From CAMAPP01 sp046153685 (GTDB lineage Bacteria; Pseudomonadota; Alphaproteobacteria; CADEGL01), in NCBI GenBank assembly GCA_046153685.1, contig JBJXGH010000067.1, positions 1-8,040 on the forward strand: 8,040 bases of DNA. The letters are read 5' to 3'. Below, piece after piece: positions 1 through 5,248 of the stretch. The notes beneath the pieces are model-generated. The model ran no database searches and was not told the DNA's origin. It saw only the letters and a list, made by a program, of their open reading frames with translations. Positions within the stretch are counted from its first letter, which is position 1; every line of letters starts with the position of its first letter. The translations under genes were made by a program, and so were the position numbers.

Positions 1-872
1 TCAAGGTCGTGATGGAGCCGGCAAGTCCGACGGCCGGCAAGATTCGCGCGATGGTCGAATCGAAGAAAGTCACCTGGGACGTGTGCGACGGTTCGGCCTT
101 CTTCGCCGTCTCGCTCGGGGCCATGGGCCTGCTCGAGAAGATCGATTACAGCGTCGTCAACAAGAACGAGCTCGTTGCCGGCATGACCTATGAATACGGC
201 GTCGCGCCCTTTTCGTTCTCGAACGTCATCCTCTACGACTCGGCCAAGGTCGGAAACGACCCGCCGAAGGGCTGGGTGGATTTCTTCAATTTCCAGAAAT
301 ATCCCGGCAAGCGCATGATGCGCCGCGACGCCAATGTCATGCTCGAAGCGCTCCTCATGGGCGACGGCGTGGCGATGAACAAGATCTATCCGATGGACGT
401 TTCCCGCGCCGTCGAATTGCTGAAAAAGCACCGCAAGGATTTCGTCTATTGGAATTCCGGCGCGGAATCCGAGCAACTCATGCGCTCGGGCGAGGCGGTG
501 ATGGGCACCTTGTGGAACACGCGCGCCAAGATCCTGTTCGAGGAAACCAAGGGCCGTCTCGCCTTCACCTGGAACCAAGGCATCCTTCAGCCGGGCGTGC
601 AGGTCGTGCCCAAGGGCAATCCCGCGGGCGGCTTGGTCAACAAGTTCCTCGCCTTCGCGTGCAGCAACGAGGACGCCCAACTCGGCCTGTTCGGATTTTT
701 CGCCAGTGGGCCGTCGAACAAGCGAGCCGCCGCGCGCGTCTCGCCAGATTTGAAGCGTTTCAATCCCTCCGACCCCGACAACGCCAAGATACAGCTCGTG
801 TATGACGGCGAGTGGTGGGGCAAGAACTACGCCGACGCCAATCAGAAATACCTCGACACCATCGCGGGTTGA
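1..872 (+). CDS. ABC transporter substrate-binding protein, PotD-like (5' end missing)
   Basis: Periplasmic solute-binding component of an ABC importer, probably of the polyamine/amino-acid (PotD, SBP_bac_8-like) class. The reading frame is open from base 3 to a TGA at 870-872, so the signal peptide and first lobe lie outside the window. GTG and ATG codons at 9 and 12 are internal, not starts. About 289 residues are visible. Family-like stretches are WDVCDG (from base 75), the GLLEKIDYS segment, the EYGVAPFSFSN segment, a late MGTLWN motif and a C-terminal WWGKNYADANQKY segment. This layout matches PotD-type proteins, where a conserved WD pair and a C-terminal W mark the second lobe. The ligand cannot be read from the sequence. 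The next gene on the same strand is an M24-type hydrolase, which may act on the imported compound, but three terminator-like hairpins lie between them. Permease and ATPase genes are not visible and may lie upstream. Confidence 0.85.
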   Translation, partial: KVVMEPASPTAGKIRAMVESKKVTWDVCDGSAFFAVSLGAMGLLEKIDYSVVNKNELVAGMTYEYGVAPFSFSNVILYDSAKVGNDPPKGWVDFFNFQKYPGKRMMRRDANVMLEALLMGDGVAMNKIYPMDVSRAVELLKKHRKDFVYWNSGAESEQLMRSGEAVMGTLWNTRAKILFEETKGRLAFTWNQGILQPGVQVVPKGNPAGGLVNKFLAFACSNEDAQLGLFGFFASGPSNKRAAARVSPDLKRFNPSDPDNAKIQLVYDGEWWGKNYADANQKYLDTIAG

Positions 873-899
873 TCGCCCGCCGGCGTGAACTTCATGCCC

Positions 900-930
900 G
901 GGCGGCGAGGCAACTCGCCGCCTGTTTTTT
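900..930 (+). terminator. intrinsic terminator, copy 1 of 3
   Basis: The 5' arm GGGCGGCGAG (900-909) pairs with CTCGCCGCCT (914-923): ten pairs, one of them G-U at the base. The loop is GCAA, a GNRA tetraloop in RNA. One G and then six T residues (925-930) follow. This is a textbook Rho-independent terminator on the + strand, 28 nt after the stop codon of the substrate-binding protein gene, so it should end that transcript. Confidence 0.85.
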
Positions 931-942
931 CGGAGTCCGCTT

Positions 943-972
943 GCGGCGAGGCAACTCGCCGCCCGGGTTTTT
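943..972 (+). terminator. terminator-like hairpin, copy 2 of 3
   Basis: GCGGCGAG (943-950) pairs perfectly with CTCGCCGC (955-962) around a GCAA loop. The core of arm, loop and arm is identical to copy 1. Five T residues (968-972) follow, but only after a CCGGG insertion, so the T run sits 5 nt from the stem and termination may be weaker than in copies 1 and 3. Confidence 0.7.
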
Positions 973-982
973 CTTGGTTATT

Positions 983-1013
983 GGGCGGCGGGGTAACTCG
1001 CCGTCCGTTTTTT
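983..1013 (+). terminator. terminator-like hairpin, copy 3 of 3, abutting the next gene's RBS
   Basis: GGGCGGCGGG (983-992) pairs with CTCGCCGTCC (997-1006) around a GTAA loop. The stem is ten pairs if two G-U wobbles are allowed. The changes from copies 1 and 2 (A to G and C to T in the stem, C to T in the loop) keep both the pairing and the GNRA loop. Six T residues (1008-1013) follow. The ribosome binding site of the M24 gene begins at 1015, so this hairpin lies either in the 5' leader of that gene or directly before its transcript start. Confidence 0.75.
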
Positions 1014-1014
1014 C

Positions 1015-1022
1015 GAAAGAGG
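1015..1022 (+). promoter_or_regulatory. ribosome binding site of the M24 hydrolase gene
   Basis: GAAAGAGG ends 6 nt before the ATG at 1029 and fixes that codon as the start. The frame is open further upstream to 885, but that extension would translate the terminator repeats. The site begins one base after the T run of hairpin copy 3. Confidence 0.75.
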
Positions 1023-1028
1023 CCACCC

Positions 1029-2348
1029 ATGGATTATCGCGAATATCTGGCGGCCACCCGGGCGGGTCCCATCCCCTCCGAGGCGGCGTTTTCCCGAAGC
1101 GAATATCAGGCGCGCGTCGCGGCGCTCCGCAAGGCCATGGCGGCGCGGGGACTCGATGCGCTCATGCTGTGTGATCCTGGCAACATGTATTACGTTTCGG
1201 GCTATTACACCTTCGAGACCTCGGTGCACGGGGCCGTCGTGTTGCCGCTCAAGGGCGAGCCGTTCATCCAGGTGCTCGCGCTCGAGGCGTCCAACCCGCT
1301 GATCAAGGGTTGGCTCTCCGACATTCTCGCATACACGCGCTCGGACCCCGGGCAGATGTCCGGGCAGCTCGTCGAGCGCTTCCGGGCGCTCGGCTTCGAG
1401 CGGGGGCGGATCGGCCTCGACGCGGCGCTGCCGGGCTTGCGCCTTTCGGTGTTCCGCGAAATCGAGGCGGCTTTGCCGGGCGCGCGGTTCGAGAACGCGA
1501 CCGATATTCTATTGGCCGCGCGGCGCGTCAAGAGCGCGCGCGAAATCGCCTATCATCGCGAGGCCGCGCGTCTCACGGTGCTCGGCATGCGCGCGGGGCG
1601 CGCGGAGCTGCGCGCGGGCGCAAGCGAGAATGACATCGCCGCCGCCGCGTATTCGGCGATGGTGCGCGCGGGCGGCGAGTTCATGTCCATCCAGCCCATC
1701 GTCGCCTCGGGCCATCGCCACGCCTACAATCACATGCATTTTTTCCGCCGAAAGCTCCGACAGGGCGATTCGGTGATGCTTGAATTCGGCGCCGCCTATC
1801 ACCGCTATACCTCGCCCATGATCCGCACCGGCTATGTCGGCGCGCCAACCGAGGAATTCCTCCGGGTGTCGGACGCCGCGCGCGAGGCCGCCGATCGGGT
1901 GATCGCCGCCGCCAAGCCCGGGCGCACCGGCCACGACGTGACGGTCGAGGCATTGAAGGCCTATGACAAGGTCAAGGACGTGGCCTTCCATTACGGCTGC
2001 TACGGCTACTCGGTCGGCGGGCAATTTCCGCCGTCCTGGGTCGAGCCCTCGGCGTTCTTCGTTCTGAAGAGCGAAACCGTGCTTGAGCCAGGCATGGTCT
2101 TCCACCTGCCGATTTGTTTTCGCGTGCCGCGGCGCTTCGCCGCCGGTTACAGCGAAACCATCCTCATCACCAAGAAGGGCTGCGAGGTTCTGACCGATGA
2201 CCGGCGCGAGCTTTATCTCGCGCGCCCCGCGCTCAGGCGCGCCCGCCCGCGGATAGCCGCGCGCACGCGCCCTCGATCCGCGCCCGCAGCGTCGAAGAAA
2301 AAGCCTCGCGCTCAAGGCCGGGCGCGATCGGCTCGAGAAACTCGATGA
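1029..2348 (+). CDS. M24/creatinase-fold hydrolase, ectoine hydrolase (DoeA/EutD)-like
   Basis: A 439-residue protein with an N-terminal creatinase-type domain (about 1-165, with the family-like DALMLCDPGNMYYVSGY segment) and a C-terminal pita-bread domain (about 170-395). Metal-dependent M24 aminopeptidases use two Asp, one His and two Glu ligands. Here the equivalent positions read Glu252, Pro263, Tyr327 and Pro361, with only Glu376 kept. It is therefore probably not a metallopeptidase and belongs with metal-independent relatives such as creatinase and ectoine hydrolase. From memory, the GYSVG, FPPSWVE and LEPGMVFHLP stretches (326-361) resemble the DoeA/EutD group, so hydrolysis of a small C-N compound such as a compatible solute is the best guess; the substrate is not proven. 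The upstream transporter protein fits uptake followed by breakdown. The last 40 or so residues are Arg/Lys/Ala/Pro-rich, have no counterpart in the fold, and are encoded antisense to the end of plsC; the normal domain ends near the GCEVLTDD segment. Confidence 0.8.
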   Translation: MDYREYLAATRAGPIPSEAAFSRSEYQARVAALRKAMAARGLDALMLCDPGNMYYVSGYYTFETSVHGAVVLPLKGEPFIQVLALEASNPLIKGWLSDILAYTRSDPGQMSGQLVERFRALGFERGRIGLDAALPGLRLSVFREIEAALPGARFENATDILLAARRVKSAREIAYHREAARLTVLGMRAGRAELRAGASENDIAAAAYSAMVRAGGEFMSIQPIVASGHRHAYNHMHFFRRKLRQGDSVMLEFGAAYHRYTSPMIRTGYVGAPTEEFLRVSDAAREAADRVIAAAKPGRTGHDVTVEALKAYDKVKDVAFHYGCYGYSVGGQFPPSWVEPSAFFVLKSETVLEPGMVFHLPICFRVPRRFAAGYSETILITKKGCEVLTDDRRELYLARPALRRARPRIAARTRPRSAPAASKKKPRAQGRARSARETR

Positions 2349-2952
2349 CGATGGTCCCGGGCTGCTTGCGAAAGCCGCGCCGGGGCCAGAACAGCCCGGA
2401 ATTGAGCGCGACCGGCACCACCTTCAGGCCGAGGCGCGCATAAAGCGCGGCGATGCCGGGATGATAGGGGCGGCTCGCGCCCGGGGCGGTGCGCGTGCCC
2501 TCGGGGAAAATTACGATCGGTCGGCCCTCCTGGGCGCTGAGTTCCGCGCCCGCCAGCATCGCGCGCAATGTCGAGGCGCCGCCCGAGCGTTTGACCGCGA
2601 TCATGCCCGCTCGCCGCAGGTACCAGCCGATGATGGGGATGAACAAAAGCTCGGCCTTGAGCACGAAAACCGGCCCATCCAGCAACAGGAAGAACGCGAT
2701 CGTCTCCCATGCCGATTGGTGTTTGGCGGCGTAAATCGCCGCGCCGGGGATGCGGTTTTCGCCCCCGCGCACTTCGTGGCGCAGCCCAATTGCGAGACGC
2801 AGAACCCAGAGCGCATAGCGCGCCCATAGCCGGCCAAGCGCCGCGAGATGGGGCCCGCGCAGCAGGAGGGCGGGCCACAGCGCAAGGCAGAGGACGACCG
2901 TGCCGCCGAAGAACAGCAGATTGAAGATCGTCGAGCGCAAGGCGAGGATCAA
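2233..2952 (-). CDS. plsC: 1-acyl-sn-glycerol-3-phosphate acyltransferase
   Basis: Transfers an acyl chain to lysophosphatidic acid to make phosphatidic acid, the precursor of membrane phospholipids, at the inner membrane. A hydrophobic N-terminal segment (about residues 8-31) serves as anchor. The acyltransferase motifs are in order: KHQSAWET (His78, with Glu83 in place of the usual Asp of HX4D), GMIAVKR (116-122), FPEGTR (149-154) and VVPVALNSG further on. The length, 239 residues, is normal. I chose the TTG at 2952-2950 as start: it overlaps the ydcF stop as TTGA and gives an N-terminus MILALRSTIFNLLFF that matches the usual beginning of alphaproteobacterial PlsC. An upstream in-frame ATG at 3048 would add 32 non-family residues inside ydcF. 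There is no clear Shine-Dalgarno site, so expression probably depends on coupling to ydcF. Last visible gene of the ftsEX operon; its 3' end overlaps the convergent M24 gene. Confidence 0.88.
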   Translation of the reverse strand: MILALRSTIFNLLFFGGTVVLCLALWPALLLRGPHLAALGRLWARYALWVLRLAIGLRHEVRGGENRIPGAAIYAAKHQSAWETIAFFLLLDGPVFVLKAELLFIPIIGWYLRRAGMIAVKRSGGASTLRAMLAGAELSAQEGRPIVIFPEGTRTAPGASRPYHPGIAALYARLGLKVVPVALNSGLFWPRRGFRKQPGTIVIEFLEPIAPGLEREAFSSTLRARIEGACARLSAGGRA

Positions 2953-3548
2953 GGCGACGGCCCGGCGCCCAGGCGGCGAAGCGCGACGCTGGCAAGGTAT
3001 TTCGAATATTCCGAGGCGATCAGACTGGCCGTGCCCGGCCAGCGCCACCAGCCGTCTTGCTTTACGTGCCCGGGGAACACCGGATGGGGCATGATCTCCA
3101 CGCTTGGCATCGTGGCGCGAAACTCATCGAGGCTGCGGGGCATGTGATAGCTGCCGGTAACCAAGCGCAACGAGCGGTAGGATTCACCGGCCATCCAGGC
3201 CGCAGTTTCGCGCGCATTTCCGGCAGTCGAATCGGCGTATCGCCCCAGAACCACGCAACACGCGAGTAACTCGGTGGAAAATCCGGGCAAGAGCCGCCCG
3301 GCCTCGACGCCCGCGGGTACGCCCGTGACGAATAATTTTTTCGCTCGGCCCTGGGTCAGCAGGGCCGCGCCCGCCTCGAGCCGGACGCTGCCGCCGGTGA
3401 GCACGACGATGGCATCGGTCTCGCGTCCGTCATCGGCGCCTGGGCGCGGGATGGCGTCGGCGTAGCGCGCGAGGCCCCACATCCACAGCCCGGCCAGAAC
3501 AGTCGGCGCGGCGAGAACGAAGGCGAGGGCGCGCGTGCGCCGCGTCAC
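2949..3548 (-). CDS. YdcF/ElyC/SanA-type (DUF218) envelope protein
   Basis: A 199-residue protein of the DUF218 family, which includes E. coli YdcF, SanA and ElyC; the last two have been linked to envelope barrier function and lipid-carrier or peptidoglycan metabolism, but no reaction is established. One N-terminal membrane segment (about residues 7-27) is followed by a domain with the family pattern TDAIVVLTGG (44-53), VRLEAGAALL (55-64), KKLFVTG (70-76), NARETAAW (111-118) and LVTGSYHMPRS (129-139). The start is GTG at 3548-3546, overlapping the ftsX stop as GTGA. The gene ends with TGA at 2951-2949, overlapping the plsC start. The frame stays open far upstream (to about 4379), but that stretch is antisense-like Arg/Ala-rich sequence within ftsX and is not part of the gene. 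The position suggests a role in envelope assembly together with FtsEX. Confidence 0.85.
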   Translation of the reverse strand: MTRRTRALAFVLAAPTVLAGLWMWGLARYADAIPRPGADDGRETDAIVVLTGGSVRLEAGAALLTQGRAKKLFVTGVPAGVEAGRLLPGFSTELLACCVVLGRYADSTAGNARETAAWMAGESYRSLRLVTGSYHMPRSLDEFRATMPSVEIMPHPVFPGHVKQDGWWRWPGTASLIASEYSKYLASVALRRLGAGPSP

Positions 3549-4429
3549 GGAGCCCGGGCGAGGCTGCGCAGGACCGCGATGCGCGCGGTGATCATCGCGA
3601 TAACCGTTGCAACCAGCGGCACGGCCAATAGGGCGAGCCATTGGCGCCATTGGAGCGAGAGGGCGGGTAGAAGGGTGGGACCGAGCGCGCGCCCGGCGCG
3701 GTCGAGCGCGGCCACGGTGGCGGCCGCGAGCGCTATCGCCGGAACTCCGCCTTTGAGGCTGAGCATCATGGCGTGGCGCTCGAACTGGCGCGCAATATAG
3801 CCGTCGCGGGCGCCGATGAGATGCAGGACCTCGATGGTATCGCGGTGTAATGCCAAGCCCGTGCGCGCCACGAACACGACGCCCGTCACGCCGACGAAGC
3901 CGATGAAGACGATGACGCCGAGGGAGATCGCCTCGATCGAGCGCGCAAGGCGCGTGAGGTTGGCAAGCCACAGCCGATGGTCGGCGACGTTCACGCCCAA
4001 AGCGACCGCGGACAATTCCTTGGTCAATTGCTGGACGTCGATGCGCGCGCCCGGCGCCAGCGCTACATCGATCAGGCGCGGCAGGGGCAGTTCCTTGAGA
4101 TTCGCGCCCTCGCCGAGCCAGGGCGCAAGCAGGGCGCCGATTTCCTCGGAGCTGAGCACGCGCGCCGAGGCGATGCCGGGTGTGCGGCCGAGAATCTCGG
4201 CGACGCGCGCGGCTTGTTGGTCGAGTTCGCCCGGCTTGAGCGTCTCGCCTCCGGGGCCGCCAACCTGAACCGTCAACGTGCCGACCAACTCGCGATCCCA
4301 GCGCTCGACCGCGCCCTGCAGCGCCAGGGTGGATGCGAGCGCCAGGCCCGCCAGATAGACGAGCAATGCCACCAGCCAAGGCAAGAACCGGCTGGCATGG
4401 TCGTCGGCAAGGGGCACGTCCATGCGCAT
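3545..4429 (-). CDS. ftsX: cell division ABC transporter permease FtsX
   Basis: Membrane partner of FtsE. FtsEX does not appear to transport a solute; in well-studied bacteria it transmits ATP hydrolysis across the inner membrane to activate peptidoglycan hydrolases or their regulators at the septum. The 294 residues show the FtsX layout: a short cytoplasmic N-terminus, TM1 (about 16-37), a periplasmic domain (about 38-160) and then three more TM segments (about 166-188, 220-242 and 264-286). The loop after TM2 carries TIEVLHLIGARDGYIARQF (198-216), the conserved FtsX-type cytoplasmic coupling region. I chose the ATG at 4429, one base after the ftsE stop; a second ATG at 4423 and a GTG at 4453 inside ftsE are alternatives. 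Translation is probably coupled to ftsE upstream and to ydcF downstream (GTGA overlap). Confidence 0.92.
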   Translation of the reverse strand: MRMDVPLADDHASRFLPWLVALLVYLAGLALASTLALQGAVERWDRELVGTLTVQVGGPGGETLKPGELDQQAARVAEILGRTPGIASARVLSSEEIGALLAPWLGEGANLKELPLPRLIDVALAPGARIDVQQLTKELSAVALGVNVADHRLWLANLTRLARSIEAISLGVIVFIGFVGVTGVVFVARTGLALHRDTIEVLHLIGARDGYIARQFERHAMMLSLKGGVPAIALAAATVAALDRAGRALGPTLLPALSLQWRQWLALLAVPLVATVIAMITARIAVLRSLARAP

Positions 4430-4430
4430 C

Positions 4431-5132
4431 TCAGCCCGTCCCGCCCGCGCCACCGGGCACGATTTCCACCATGCCGCCGCGGATCATGAGCCGTGGATGA
4501 CCAAAGCGCGCGACCAAGCCCTCGTTGTGCGTCGCGATCACGATCGTCGTGCCGAGCTTGTTCAATTCCTCGAACAGATAGAGCAGGCGCAGCGCCATCC
4601 GGTCGTCCACGTTGCCGGTCGGCTCGTCGGCAAGGAGCAGGCTTGGCCGGTTGATGACCGCGCGGGCGATGGCGACGCGCTGCTGTTCGCCGCCCGACAA
4701 GGTGTTCGGCGGTTGGTTCATGCGTTCGGCGAGACCGACCCAGTTCATGAGCTCGGTCACATGGCCGCGCGATTGCTCGCTCTTGGACCCTGCCACGCGC
4801 AGCGGCAAGGCGACATTTTCCAGCGCGCTCAGGTGGTCGAGCAGGCGGAAGTCCTGGAACACGACGCCGATCCGCCGGCGCAGCGGCGGCAAGGCGCGCC
4901 TTGGGGTGCGCGACATATCGTGGCCGAACACGCTGACGATGCCCCGGGTCGGCCGGTGCGCCAGATACATGAGCTTCAGCAGGGTTGATTTGCCCGCGCC
5001 GCTTTCGCCCATGACGAAATGGAAAGAGCCGCGCTTCAATTCGAAAGACACGTCGGAAATCACTTCCGGACCCATGCCGTAGCGCATGCCGACGTTCTCG
5101 AAGCGGAGGATGGGTGGCTCGCCGGGCTCCAT
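4431..5132 (-). CDS. ftsE: cell division ATP-binding protein FtsE
   Basis: Cytoplasmic ATPase of the FtsEX complex. With the ATG at 5132 it has 233 residues and all ABC motifs in order: Walker A GESGAGKST (42-50), Q-loop Gln93 in VVFQDFRLL, signature LSGGEQQR (145-152), Walker B LLLADEP (165-171) with catalytic Glu170, and H-loop His202 in ATHN. The start RFENVGMRYG (10-19) and the FQDFRLL and THN stretches are typical of FtsE rather than LolD or other small ABC ATPases, and the gene is followed directly by ftsX. The start is uncertain: an in-frame ATG at 5189 would add 19 residues (MPAHLEEFLRRVFWYPSRP). I prefer 5132 because FtsE proteins normally begin just before the RFENV strand, but neither ATG has a strong Shine-Dalgarno site. 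First gene of the - strand operon, divergent from the zinc-ribbon gene. Confidence 0.93.
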   Translation of the reverse strand: MEPGEPPILRFENVGMRYGMGPEVISDVSFELKRGSFHFVMGESGAGKSTLLKLMYLAHRPTRGIVSVFGHDMSRTPRRALPPLRRRIGVVFQDFRLLDHLSALENVALPLRVAGSKSEQSRGHVTELMNWVGLAERMNQPPNTLSGGEQQRVAIARAVINRPSLLLADEPTGNVDDRMALRLLYLFEELNKLGTTIVIATHNEGLVARFGHPRLMIRGGMVEIVPGGAGGTG

Positions 5133-5181
5133 GGGTCGGGAAGGGTACCAGAAAACGCGGCGCAAAAACTCTTCGAGATGG

Positions 5182-5195
5182 GCGGGCATGCCCGC
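5182..5195. promoter_or_regulatory. 14-bp perfect palindrome in the divergent control region
   Basis: GCGGGCATGCCCGC reads the same on both strands. It lies in the 116-bp gap between ftsE (start 5132) and the zinc-ribbon gene (start 5249), directly next to the candidate -35 element at 5196. The position suits an operator acting on one or both divergent transcripts. If ftsE instead starts at 5189, the palindrome contains that start codon. No regulator is identified; GC-rich palindromes also arise by chance in such a genome. Confidence 0.35.
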
Positions 5196-5224
5196 TTGAG
5201 TTGCGCGTGGGCGCTGCCTAGAGT
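5196..5224 (+). promoter_or_regulatory. candidate sigma-70-type promoter of the zinc-ribbon gene
   Basis: TTGAGT (5196-5201) and TAGAGT (5219-5224) are separated by exactly 17 bp, each matching four of six consensus positions. Transcription would begin near 5231, leaving a leader of about 18 nt. A GGATGG sequence (5239-5244) 4 nt before the ATG could serve as ribosome binding site. Prediction by eye only. Confidence 0.45.
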
Positions 5225-5248
5225 CGCGCCGCTCCCTTGGATGGTTTC

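Larger units (their letters stand above)
900..1013 (+). repeat. three-copy tandem repeat, period about 41-42 bp, of hairpin plus T run
   Basis: The tetraloops start at 910, 951 and 993, giving periods of 41 and 42 bp. Each unit is a GC-rich stem, a GNRA-type loop, a short GC spacer and a T run. Spacers between units differ (CGGAGTCCGCTT versus CTTGGTTATT), so conservation is concentrated in the hairpin and T run. The array fills most of the 156-bp gap between the substrate-binding protein and M24 genes. It may be a local triplication, or a cluster of a dispersed terminator/REP-like element; the window alone cannot decide. Confidence 0.85.

Noticed and set aside
900..1013. Three repeats as a CRISPR array
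   Set aside because: The units are hairpins with T runs, spaced by only about 20 bp of non-uniform sequence, with just three copies and no cas genes.
885..1028. N-terminal extension of the M24 protein back to base 885
   Set aside because: It translates the three hairpin repeats into a repetitive Arg/Pro-rich peptide with no family counterpart. A good ribosome binding site supports the ATG at 1029.
1509..2315. 268-codon - strand open frame opposite the M24 gene
   Set aside because: It is a GC-rich antisense shadow with no recognisable domain. The + strand frame carries clear family features.
3549..4379. Long - strand upstream extension of the ydcF frame
   Set aside because: This Arg/Ala/Gly-rich stretch lies inside ftsX, which shows clear family motifs and membrane segments. 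GTG at 3548 overlapping the ftsX stop is the natural start.
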